Translations under genes and position numbers: made by a program | The notes under the pieces: model-generated | Database searches by the model: none | The model's input: the letters and a program-made list of their open reading frames with translations, nothing else | Told to the model about the DNA's origin: nothing | Shown here: positions 1-5,998 of the stretch, in pieces | Position numbering within the stretch: the first letter of the stretch is position 1 | How the letters are laid out: every line of letters starts with the position of its first letter | Assembly: GCA_004552515.1 (NCBI GenBank) | Contig: SFOF01000089.1 | Coordinates: forward strand, 1-8,001 | From: Clostridiales bacterium | GTDB taxonomy: Bacteria; Bacillota; Clostridia; Christensenellales; Aristaeellaceae | Reading direction: 5' to 3' | Length of the DNA stretch: 8,001 bases

Positions 1-192
1 TATGGGGCATTTTCGCGATAAAAGCGCATCGTCCGCGGCTTTCGTTCAGGGCGTTGTTCCGCGCTGACGCGGCAATGCGCTGTCGGTAAATCATACGCGC
101 GTGAATAGTGCGCCGGCGCGGCGTTGCGTTTGGCCGGTTTTAGCTCCGGCCGGAGTGTTTGCGCGCGCGGGGGCCGGTCTGCGCGGCGGTGC

Positions 193-364
193 GGCTCTCT
201 CGCGGCGTTTTGCGTTCGGATCACGCCTGCCGTGTGGCTCTCTCGCGGCGTTTTGCGTTCGGATCACGCCTGCCGTGTGGCTCTCTTGCGGCGTTTTGCG
301 TTCGGATCATGCCTGCCGTGTAGCTCTCTTGCGGCGTTTTGCGTTCGGATCACGCCTGTTGTTT
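193..364 (+). repeat. 43-bp direct tandem repeat, four units
   Basis: Units start at 193, 236, 279 and 322, exactly 43 bases apart. Each opens with GGCTCTCT (AGCTCTCT in the fourth), continues with GCGGCGTTTTGCGTTCGGAT and ends near CACGCCTGCCGTGT. The fourth unit diverges at its end (CTGTTGTTT), as does the last unit of the other copy. Each unit contains GGCGT and ACGCC arms that could pair. There are no spacers between units, so this is not a CRISPR array. Since 43 is not a multiple of three, the peptide frame rotates from unit to unit, which argues against coding. Confidence 0.93.
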
Positions 365-421
365 GCCGCATAGCGCCAAACAGAACGGCTTGCGAAATGC
401 TCCGTTCCTATTCCGCCGTGG

Positions 422-519
422 GTCGGGATCGCCATTCGTGCGTTCTCGAATCGTCGATACGGTTATCCGGATTTCTTGGTTCACTTCGAGATTGCGCGTT
501 TTCTGGCGGCGATCCCGAC
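422..519 (+). repeat. 12-bp perfect inverted repeat within the left long repeat
   Basis: GTCGGGATCGCC at 422-433 is the exact reverse complement of GGCGATCCCGAC at 508-519, enclosing 74 bases. Nested inside, TCTCGAA can pair with TTCGAGA. The same pair of arms is kept, one base longer, at 5426-5522 in the other copy, although the enclosed sequence has changed at many positions. This suggests a long-range stem with a variable interior. Confidence 0.75.
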
Positions 520-670
520 GGGGGACGAAGAGATGCGGGGGACGAGGGCGGCGGCGAGGCATGAGTGCGCTTTTGCGTGATCGTATCGGCTTTTCCATGC
601 TTTCCGCGGGGAGTCCGTTGGGGCGAAATGTGGAAGCCGCACTGCGGCCGCGCCCCCAAACCTGCGCCAA

Positions 671-684
671 GGAGACTCGTCTCC
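671..684 (+). repeat. Short hairpin with compensatory changes against the other copy
   Basis: GGAGA-CTCG-TCTCC can form a five-pair stem with a four-base loop, bracketed by CCA and TGG. The equivalent site in the right copy (5276-5290, read on the minus strand) is AGAGT-CTTCG-ACTCT. Two pairs have changed on both sides (G-C to A-T and A-T to T-A), so pairing survives the sequence change. This is direct, though limited, support for selection on secondary structure. Confidence 0.6.
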
Positions 685-793
685 CTGGACTCTCTTCATT
701 TGATTCGCGGTGTGGGTGCGTTTTGCGCGGCGAGGGGGACTCGGGTACAACGGAGACTTGACCGGCTCCAATAAGTGGAGGCCGCGTCAAGCG

Positions 794-3343
794 TCAGCCG
801 GCGCTGCCGACGCTAAATGCGTGGAAACCGCTGCCCACCTCGTGCGTTTCGCCCATAAACTCCACGCGCGCCGTCGCGCCGAAGGGCACCGTGACGTGCA
901 AATGCGTGCCGCCATAGCGCTTCATCCAGCGCACGGCCACTTCTCCGCGCGCCGTGTCCACAACGGCCTGCGCGCTCATCAGTCCCTCGGGCATATACGG
1001 CTTGATGAGGATCTGCTCGTATCCCGCCGTCAGCGGCCTTATGCCTGCGATGTAGGCGTACAGCCAGTAGTCCACCGCGCCGTACATCGGGTGATTGTGG
1101 CTGTTCATGCCGGGGTTCTTCTTCAGCTCGAAGCGCTCCCAGACGGTCGTCGCCTCCTGCTGCGCCATGTAGCCCCAGGAGGGGTAGTCCTGCCTGATCG
1201 CCAGTCGCCACGCGTCCTCCAGATAGCCGCCTTCGCACAGCATATCCATCAGATAGCGCGTGCAGAGATTCCCGGTGGTGAAGCGGTCGCCGCTCTCGAT
1301 CAGCTCGTCGTGAACGCGCTTAATTGCGCGCGCTCTGTCAGACTCGGGGATCAGTCCCAGCCACAGCGAAAACACCTGGCAGGCCATGCTGCCGGTGGCC
1401 ATGACGGCGGTTTCGGCGTTATACCATTTGCCGATGATCGCGGCCTTAACGCGCTCGGCCATGTCGAGCCAGTGCTTTTCGTCCCCGGCGCGGTTCAGGC
1501 GCGCGGCGAAGAGCGCCAGCAGGCGGCAGTTGTAATAGGAATAGCCGCTGGACATGAACACGCCGGGCGTAACGGCGGACGGCGCGCTGTTGACGTCCGT
1601 GCAGGCATAGGCCGGGCCGGCCCAGTCGCCGTAATAGCTGTAGTTGACGATGTAATCGTCGCTGTGCGCGATCAGGCAATTTTCCCACGCGGCGAAGCGG
1701 TCGAACGCCTCGCGAATCGCGTCGTCATTTCCGTCGTGCAGCAGACACTCATAGCCCGCCACGAGGAAGCTCGAGCAGACCGGATCGGCCGGCCGGCCGC
1801 CGTAGACGAACGGGGCGGTGCAGGTGATCGCGCCGTCCGCGCCCTGTTCGTCGATCAGATCGCGAATGAGCTTGGGGAACATCCTGCCGATCTCGAAGTT
1901 GTAGGGCGTTTCCTCAAAGCGGACGGTCGCGTCGTTCATCCAGCCCTGGCGCTCGTCGCGCTGGGGGCAGTCGGTGAGGATGCTGTGCTGGTTGGCGCGT
2001 TCGGTGGCGGCGCACATTTCGTGCAGGGCGTTGACGCGCGCCTCGCCGCAGCGGAAGAACGATTTCTTTTCCAGATCGGTGTGCAGCTCGACCGCCTCGA
2101 AGCGATCCGCGTCGAACGCGTCGCCCAGGCCGGTCACGCGGACATAGCGGAAGCCGTGATAGGTGTTGCGCGGCTGCCAGATTGCAAAGTCGCGCTCGTC
2201 GCCGCTGGCGGTGTAGCGGTCGGTCGCCTGGGCGCTGCGCAGCGGGGCGGTGTAAAGCGCGCCGTTCTCGTCCAGCTCCTCGGCGTGCTGCATCGTGACG
2301 GTCTGCCCCTTTTTCATGCGGTCGGGCATCCTTACGCGCACAACGCCCGCGATGTTCTGGCCGAAATCGAGAATATAGCTGTCCTCGCCGATCGGCCAGC
2401 AGGCGACGGCCTTGCGCGCATTGTGCTCGATGATGGGGTTGAGGATCATCGGCTTCATGACGCCGCCGGGCGCGTCGGCCCCTTCGGCAGCCGCAAAGCC
2501 GGTATAGCCGATTTTGTCCCAGCCGGTGGCGGCCTGGTTCGCGTCGCAGATTTCGCCGTTGAACAGATCGCTCGAGACGCGCGCGCCGTGTCCGGCCTGC
2601 CAGCGTTCGTCGGTCAGAATCCACTCGGTGCGGCCGCCCTCATAGGTCAGGCGCAGCATGGCGGTGAGCTGGATCGCGCCGGTGAACGCCATCACGCGTC
2701 CGCCGCCCATATCGCGGCCGGAGAAGGAATTGTGCCGCCAGCCGGTACCCACCTGAACGCCCAGGCAGTTCGCCCCCGGCTTCAGCCGCTTTTCAAATTC
2801 AGGATAGGTTACATACTGGCAGGTTTTCGTGTAGTCGGTGTGCGCCGGATCAAGCGCGGCGCAATCGACCGCCTCGCCGTTCAGCGATACGGTCTGATAG
2901 CCGATGCCGCAGACGTACAGCACAGCCGATTCGAGGCCTGCCTCCACGGTGAACTCGCGGCGGAAGTAGAGCGTGCGCTCATCCTCGTGTCCGAGCGTGA
3001 TCCAGCCCGCGCGCCAGTCGATGCTCGCGTTGTAGATCACCTCGCGCGCTGTGTCGCTTTCGCGGCCATGGCTGTCGCGCAGCGTGACGGCCACGGTGAC
3101 AGGCAGTCCCTCGGGCAGACGTGCGTCGCAGCGCAGGAATTGCGCGCTTTGCTCGCGCCAGCCGCTATCCCAGCTCAGGCCGTCGGCGGTCAGCGTCACG
3201 CGGCAGGCGCTCTGGCTTTCGTTTTCGAAGCTGGAATCCGCGCCCCAGCCGATGCGCACGCCCTCGCCGCGCTCCACCAGTCGGGAGCGTGCGTAGGATT
3301 TCAGCCGGCCGCCGTCAGCCGTGATGTTTATGGGACGAAACAT
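794..3343 (-). CDS. Alpha-L-rhamnosidase, glycoside hydrolase family 78
   Basis: Predicted to hydrolyse terminal alpha-L-rhamnose from plant glycosides or rhamnose-containing oligosaccharides by the inverting mechanism of GH78. The 849-residue protein has the family order: N-terminal beta domains including the segment from about residue 108 (WRAGWI, then a jelly-roll with NGEAV), a beta-sandwich containing DFGQN at 326-330, the (alpha/alpha)6 catalytic barrel from about 425 to 770 and a C-terminal beta domain. The hallmark DCPQRDERQGW starts at D458. By alignment to characterised GH78 enzymes, E464 is the likely general acid, D458, R462, W468 and D471 line the site, and E736 in TTVWE is the likely general base, followed by the SHNHP motif. 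There is no signal peptide, so it probably acts in the cytoplasm on imported substrate; no transporter is visible. I chose the ATG at 3343 over the one at 3349 because AGGAGG lies 7 bases upstream of it but only 1 base from the other. Natural substrate is uncertain. Confidence 0.96.
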   Translation of the reverse strand: MFRPINITADGGRLKSYARSRLVERGEGVRIGWGADSSFENESQSACRVTLTADGLSWDSGWREQSAQFLRCDARLPEGLPVTVAVTLRDSHGRESDTAREVIYNASIDWRAGWITLGHEDERTLYFRREFTVEAGLESAVLYVCGIGYQTVSLNGEAVDCAALDPAHTDYTKTCQYVTYPEFEKRLKPGANCLGVQVGTGWRHNSFSGRDMGGGRVMAFTGAIQLTAMLRLTYEGGRTEWILTDERWQAGHGARVSSDLFNGEICDANQAATGWDKIGYTGFAAAEGADAPGGVMKPMILNPIIEHNARKAVACWPIGEDSYILDFGQNIAGVVRVRMPDRMKKGQTVTMQHAEELDENGALYTAPLRSAQATDRYTASGDERDFAIWQPRNTYHGFRYVRVTGLGDAFDADRFEAVELHTDLEKKSFFRCGEARVNALHEMCAATERANQHSILTDCPQRDERQGWMNDATVRFEETPYNFEIGRMFPKLIRDLIDEQGADGAITCTAPFVYGGRPADPVCSSFLVAGYECLLHDGNDDAIREAFDRFAAWENCLIAHSDDYIVNYSYYGDWAGPAYACTDVNSAPSAVTPGVFMSSGYSYYNCRLLALFAARLNRAGDEKHWLDMAERVKAAIIGKWYNAETAVMATGSMACQVFSLWLGLIPESDRARAIKRVHDELIESGDRFTTGNLCTRYLMDMLCEGGYLEDAWRLAIRQDYPSWGYMAQQEATTVWERFELKKNPGMNSHNHPMYGAVDYWLYAYIAGIRPLTAGYEQILIKPYMPEGLMSAQAVVDTARGEVAVRWMKRYGGTHLHVTVPFGATARVEFMGETHEVGSGFHAFSVGSAG

Positions 3344-3350
3344 GGTCATT

Positions 3351-3356
3351 CCTCCT
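3351..3356 (-). promoter_or_regulatory. Ribosome binding site that decides the rhamnosidase start
   Basis: On the minus strand this reads AGGAGG. Two in-frame ATG codons follow, at 3349 and 3343. Spacing is 1 base to the first and 7 bases to the second, so the second is favoured, shortening the protein by two residues. Confidence 0.85.
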
Positions 3357-3379
3357 CGTGTTTTTTGAATTTCTACCTA

Positions 3380-3408
3380 ATTATATGTGACTTCTTGCGC
3401 AAGGTTAT
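3380..3408 (-). promoter_or_regulatory. Rhamnosidase promoter with palindromic operator candidate
   Basis: On the minus strand a perfect TATAAT -10 box lies at 3380-3385. It would start transcription about 30 bases before the ATG at 3343. No good -35 box exists at 16-18 bases; the closest is ATAACC at 3403-3408. In the spacer lies the perfect 10-bp palindrome CTTGCGCAAG (3394-3403), with the central CG typical of LacI-family operators. A repressor bound there would block RNA polymerase. The lacI-type gene immediately upstream is the obvious candidate, although the palindrome differs from the one at that gene's own promoter. Confidence 0.6.
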
Positions 3409-3455
3409 CGAGCGCCGCACAGGGCGGAGCGTAATCGTTAGCCGTTTCAAGTGAA

Positions 3456-3474
3456 GCGCGGTTCTTTGCCGCGC
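3456..3474 (-). terminator. Weak hairpin between lacI and the rhamnosidase gene
   Basis: GCGCGG and CCGCGC can form a six-pair stem with a seven-base loop about 60 bases beyond the lacI stop. There is no T-run after it, so it may not terminate transcription; read-through from lacI into the rhamnosidase gene is possible. Confidence 0.2.
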
Positions 3475-3531
3475 CGCCTGCAATGCCGCCGAATATTGCG
3501 GGAGCGTGCGTTTTGCCCCCGTTTTGCCGCG

Positions 3532-4539
3532 TCACTGCGCGCCCGCGCCGGTTGATTCGCGCTCGATCAGTGTGCAGGGCAGGAGCGTGACGGCTTTCAC
3601 CGGATCGCGGTGTTCGATCATGTCCAGCAGCCGGTCAACCGCCGCCGCCGCCAGCGCGTGCACGTCCTGCCGCACGGTGGTGATCGGCACGGGGGAGACG
3701 CGCGAGAAAATCACGTCATCGTAGCCCGCCACGGCCACGTCCTCCGGCACGCGCACGCCGCGCGCCAGCAGTGCGTTGACCGCGCCCAGCGCCATCATGT
3801 CGTTGACGCACACAGCCGCATCGATGTTTTGCAGGGGATAGTCGCGCAGAGCGGTCAGCGCCGCTTCATAGCTGACCTCGCTCAGGTGGAGCGCCGCGTC
3901 GGCGGGCAGAGCGTGTTCGACGAGAAAATCGCGCCAGCCGCGCTCGCGCAGATCGAGACAGTAGACGTCCCTCGGGCCGGTCAGCAGGGCGATGCGCCTG
4001 CGGCCGCTCTCATAAAGCCGCGTCATGAGTGCCTTCATGCCGCCGTAGAGATCGCACATCACACATGGCCGCGCCAGATCGGCATAGATCGACGTGACGA
4101 ACAGCAGCGGCACGCCTGCGTCGTCGGCGGCGCTCAGATAGGCTGTGCTGCCGGCGGGCGCGTTGACGGGCGCGAGCAGCAGCGCGTCCACGCGGCTTTC
4201 GAGCATCTCGCCGATGATCTTGCGCTCGGTCAGGTGCGAATTCGTGCTCGTGGCCACGTTCAGCGCATAGCCCGCTCGATTCAGCGCGTCGGAAACGTGC
4301 CGCACGAGCGAGGCGTAGTAGACGTTTTCAATGTCCGGCACGATCAGGCCGATCAGCCGGCTCTTCTGCGTTACCAGCCGCCGCGCGTAGGGATTGGGGT
4401 GATAGCCCATCTCGCGGGAGACGGCCAGCACCCGTTCGCGCGTGCGCTCATTGACGCGCGGGCTGCCGTTTAGCGCCAGCGATACCGTCGCCTTGGAGAC
4501 GCCAAGCCGCCGCGCCACGTCCTCCAATTTAATATTCAT
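3532..4539 (-). CDS. LacI-family transcriptional regulator
   Basis: Sugar-responsive DNA-binding repressor of 335 residues, the usual LacI-family length. The N-terminal helix-turn-helix runs from residue 2 to about 45 (IKLEDVARRLGVSKATVSLA), with the recognition helix at about 15-24. The hinge helix NPYARRL at 49-55 carries the leucine (L55) expected to wedge into the operator centre. From about 60 (LIGLIVPDIENVYYA) it continues into a periplasmic-binding-protein-like effector domain ending with the typical VAGYDDV and PITTVRQ segments. The ATG at 4539 has only a weak GGTGG Shine-Dalgarno 4 bases upstream, but the HTH begins right after it, so the start is firm. It lies 188 bases upstream of the rhamnosidase gene on the same strand, suggesting it controls that gene, probably responding to rhamnose or a rhamnoside; the ligand is inferred only from context. 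A palindrome just after its transcription start suggests autoregulation. Confidence 0.95.
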   Translation of the reverse strand: MNIKLEDVARRLGVSKATVSLALNGSPRVNERTRERVLAVSREMGYHPNPYARRLVTQKSRLIGLIVPDIENVYYASLVRHVSDALNRAGYALNVATSTNSHLTERKIIGEMLESRVDALLLAPVNAPAGSTAYLSAADDAGVPLLFVTSIYADLARPCVMCDLYGGMKALMTRLYESGRRRIALLTGPRDVYCLDLRERGWRDFLVEHALPADAALHLSEVSYEAALTALRDYPLQNIDAAVCVNDMMALGAVNALLARGVRVPEDVAVAGYDDVIFSRVSPVPITTVRQDVHALAAAAVDRLLDMIEHRDPVKAVTLLPCTLIERESTGAGAQ

Positions 4540-4554
4540 AACACCACCGCAAAA

Positions 4555-4568
4555 TTAAAACGTTTTAA
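4555..4568. promoter_or_regulatory. LacI-type operator in the lacI leader
   Basis: TTAAAACGTTTTAA is a perfect 14-bp palindrome with the AAACGTTT core and central CG seen in many LacI-family operators. It begins just after the predicted lacI transcription start, where a bound repressor would block initiation or elongation. It lacks the outer TG...CA of a CcpA cre site, so the local repressor is the better candidate. It lies about 50 bases upstream of the HD gene's -35 box, so control of that gene is less likely. Confidence 0.8.
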
Positions 4569-4575
4569 CACCTCT

Positions 4576-4603
4576 ATTATAACGCATTTGCGCCGTTTGT
4601 CAA
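4576..4603 (-). promoter_or_regulatory. lacI promoter
   Basis: On the minus strand this has a consensus TTGACA -35 box (4598-4603), a 16-base spacer and a consensus TATAAT -10 box (4576-4581). Transcription should start near 4569, giving a leader of about 30 bases that contains the 4555-4568 palindrome. Such a strong promoter for a repressor gene makes sense if it is autorepressed. Confidence 0.88.
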
Positions 4604-4618
4604 GAGAAAATGTCGCGC

Positions 4619-4647
4619 TTGCAATCGGCTTTGCGGCGTGCTATAAT
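4619..4647 (+). promoter_or_regulatory. Promoter of the HD-domain gene
   Basis: TTGCAA (4619-4624), a 17-base spacer and TATAAT (4642-4647) form a good vegetative promoter. The start would fall near 4654, about 9 bases before the GGAGGG ribosome binding site at 4663-4668. It is back to back with the lacI promoter without overlap. Confidence 0.8.
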
Positions 4648-4675
4648 CGAGAAAAACGAATCGGAGGGACGTGCC

Positions 4676-5167
4676 ATGACCGTCGCTGAAATTCTGTGCA
4701 AGATGATCGACTATTCGAACGGCAGCCATCACGACATCAATCACCTCATGAAGGTTCATGCCTTCGCTCAGATCATCGCTGAGCGCGAGAAGCTCTCCGC
4801 GCGCGACCGGCTGGTGACCGAGGTCGCCGCCATCGTCCACGACATCGCCTGTCCGTTCTGCCGCGAAAAGTACGGCCATGCCGACGGCAAGCATCAGGAG
4901 ATCGAGGGACAGCCGATTGCGCGCGCCTTTCTTGCCGGCACGGGACTGGATGAGGATGTGATCGAGCGCGTGGTGTATCTGGTGGGGCATCATCATACGC
5001 TGACGAACGTTGATGGCATCGATTATCAGATATTGCTCGAGGCGGATTATCTGGTCAATGCCGATGAAGCGGCCTTTTCGCGCGAGAATATCCTCAATAC
5101 CCGCGCGCACCTCTTCAAAACGGCCACGGGCACGGCGCTGCTGGATTCGATTTATAGCCTGCGCTGA
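4676..5167 (+). CDS. Small HD-domain phosphohydrolase
   Basis: A cytoplasmic protein of 163 residues built almost entirely of one HD domain (metal-dependent phosphohydrolase superfamily). The likely metal and catalytic residues are H23 in HDINHLMKVH, the H55-D56 doublet in IVHDIA, the GHHHT cluster at 104-108 and D124 in LLEADYLVNAD. Two cysteines (59 and 62, CPFC) follow the HD doublet. Family members act on nucleotides or other phosphorylated small molecules; the substrate cannot be read from sequence. The ATG at 4676 is chosen because GGAGGG lies 7 bases upstream and the promoter ends before it; an in-frame ATG at 4610 lies upstream of the promoter's -35 box. It has its own promoter and diverges from lacI, so a link to rhamnoside use is not shown. 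Confidence 0.9.
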   Translation: MTVAEILCKMIDYSNGSHHDINHLMKVHAFAQIIAEREKLSARDRLVTEVAAIVHDIACPFCREKYGHADGKHQEIEGQPIARAFLAGTGLDEDVIERVVYLVGHHHTLTNVDGIDYQILLEADYLVNADEAAFSRENILNTRAHLFKTATGTALLDSIYSLR

Positions 5168-5275
5168 CTGCTGTGCGGCTTTCGCTTATCGGAGCCGGTC
5201 AAGTCTTCGTTGTATCTGAGTCCCCCTCCCCGCGTAAAACGCACCCACGCCGCGACCCAAATGAAGAGAGTCCAG

Positions 5276-5290
5276 AGAGTCGAAGACTCT
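5276..5290 (-). repeat. Hairpin in the right copy that covaries with 671-684
   Basis: On the minus strand AGAGT-CTTCG-ACTCT forms a five-pair stem, bracketed by CCA and TGG as in the left copy. Against the left copy the first and fifth pairs are changed on both sides while pairing is kept. Confidence 0.6.
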
Positions 5291-5425
5291 TTGGCGCAGG
5301 TTTGGGGCGCGTAGCCCCAACGGACTCCCCGCGGAAAACATGGCAAAGCCGATACGATCACGCAAAAGCGCACTCTATCTCGCCGCCGACTCCGTTCTCC
5401 GCGTTCTCGCGTCTCTTCGTTCCCT

Positions 5426-5522
5426 GTCGGGATCGCCATAAGAAAACGCCCAAGCCCGAAGTGAACCAGCCAAGCCAAATAACCGTATCGACGCTCGAGA
5501 ACGCACTACTGGCGATCCCGAC
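5426..5522 (-). repeat. 13-bp perfect inverted repeat within the right long repeat
   Basis: The arms at 5426-5438 (GTCGGGATCGCCA) and 5510-5522 (TGGCGATCCCGAC) are exact reverse complements. They match the 12-bp arms at 422-433 and 508-519 in the left copy. The enclosed sequence has diverged more than the arms. Confidence 0.75.
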
Positions 5523-5580
5523 CCACGGCGGAATAGGAACGAAACATATCGCAAGCCGTCCTGTTTGGCGCTCATGCGGC

Positions 5581-5709
5581 AAACAGCAGGCGTGACTCGA
5601 ACACAAAACGCCGCGAGAGAGCCGCACAGCGGGCGTGCCACGAACGCAAAACACCATGAGAGAGCCGCACAGCGGGCGTGATTCGAACACAAAACGCCGC
5701 GAGAGAGCC
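5581..5709 (-). repeat. 43-bp direct tandem repeat, three units
   Basis: Read on the minus strand, units occupy 5667-5709, 5624-5666 and 5581-5623, each 43 bases and starting GGCTCTCTC. The middle unit is the most diverged (ATGGTGTTTT and GTGGCACGCC), yet its GGTGT arm can still pair with ACGCC through a G-T wobble. The array occupies the same place in the long repeat as the four-unit array at 193-364, so unit number has changed since the copies separated. Confidence 0.92.
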
Positions 5710-5947
5710 ACACCGCCGCGCAGACCGGCCCCCGCGCGCACAAACACTCCGGCCGGAGCTGCAACCGGCCGAACGCAACATTTCGCCGGCCCACAATTCG
5801 CTAACATATAATAATGAACCGACGCTATGCCGCGATAGCGCGGAACGACGCCTTGACGCAGAAAGCGCGCAGCACCTGCCCGCACACATCCGAAAACCGT
5901 TTCCAAGGCGATTCTCTCCGTCGGTTTTTTTCTCCAGCGACACACAA

Positions 5948-5983
5948 AGCCCGCCCTCCCCGAAAAATCGGAGAAGGCGGGCT
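5948..5983 (-). terminator. Intrinsic terminator of htpG
   Basis: On the minus strand AGCCCGCC pairs with GGCGGGCT, and the stem continues inward to about 14 or more pairs with a loop of about six bases (ATTTTT). It starts 15 bases after the htpG stop and is followed by TTTGTGTGT, only a modest T-run. On the plus strand the hairpin is followed by GACTTTTA, so it might also stop transcripts arriving from the HD gene side. Confidence 0.85.
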
Positions 5984-5998
5984 GACTTTTATGCGCGT

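Larger units (their letters stand above)
49..775 (+). repeat. Long structured non-coding repeat, left copy
   Basis: This GC-rich block reappears as an inverted copy at about 5185-5852. By-eye ungapped comparison gives 74/77 identical bases at 142-218 (against 5760-5684), 50/54 at 381-434 and 60/62 at 563-624 (against 5375-5314). Homology starts near the hairpin CCGCG-CTGA-CGCGG and ends at GACTTGACCGGCTCC plus ATAAG. Inside, in order, are a CTCCGGCCGGAG palindrome, four 43-bp tandem units, a GTTTG/CAAAC hairpin, a 12-bp long-range inverted repeat, a TTGGGGC/GCCCCAA stem and a GGAGA/UCUCC hairpin. No reading frame is kept between copies: the 43-bp period shifts frame at every unit and the copies differ by non-triplet indels. 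It begins 18 bases beyond the rhamnosidase stop codon. I see no terminal inverted repeats, target duplication or transposase. The outer boundary is approximate and the function unknown. Confidence 0.85.
5185..5852 (-). repeat. Long structured non-coding repeat, right inverted copy
   Basis: Reverse complement of the block at 49-775, colinear along its whole length. It is shorter mainly because it has three instead of four 43-bp units and lacks an insertion of about 24 bases in the loop of the TTGGGGC/GCCCCAA stem (5302-5320 here, 618-659 in the left copy). Conserved hairpins include CCGCG-CTAT-CGCGG at the far end (left copy loop CTGA), the CTCCGGCCGGAG palindrome and GTTTGCCGC/GCGCCAAAC with loop ATGA (ATA in the left copy). 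It begins 17 bases after the HD-gene stop and lies between that gene and the convergent htpG. The 5168-5998 stretch holds this repeat, about 95 bases with nothing recognisable, and the htpG terminator; I find no gene in it. Confidence 0.85.

Noticed and set aside
193..364. CRISPR array
   Set aside because: The repeated units abut directly with no unique spacers, and no cas gene is present.
101..790. Several overlapping open frames of 69-146 codons on both strands in the left long repeat
   Set aside because: The same peptide strings recur in rotating frames because the repeat unit is 43 bp, and none of the frames is kept in the right copy.
3344..3349. ATG at 3349 as the rhamnosidase start
   Set aside because: It is only one base from AGGAGG, too close for efficient initiation; the ATG at 3343 has a 7-base spacing.
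710..3454. A 914-codon open frame on the plus strand opposite the rhamnosidase gene
   Set aside because: It is a shadow caused by high GC content. It lacks recognisable motifs, while the minus strand encodes a full GH78 enzyme with catalytic motifs and a good ribosome binding site.
4555..4568. CcpA catabolite-response element
   Set aside because: The core AAACGTTT fits, but the outer TG and CA positions typical of cre sites are TT and AA here; the local LacI-family protein is the simpler candidate.
4610..4675. Upstream ATG at 4610 extending the HD protein by 22 residues
   Set aside because: It lies upstream of the -35 and -10 boxes, lacks a ribosome binding site, and the added residues are not part of the domain.
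5807..5812. TATAAT on the plus strand between the right repeat and htpG
   Set aside because: There is no -35 box at a suitable distance and no plus-strand gene downstream before the convergent htpG.
49..5852. Composite transposon with the long repeats as insertion sequences
   Set aside because: No transposase, terminal inverted repeats or target duplication could be found, and the cargo genes have ordinary promoters. Kept only as a weak possibility in the findings.
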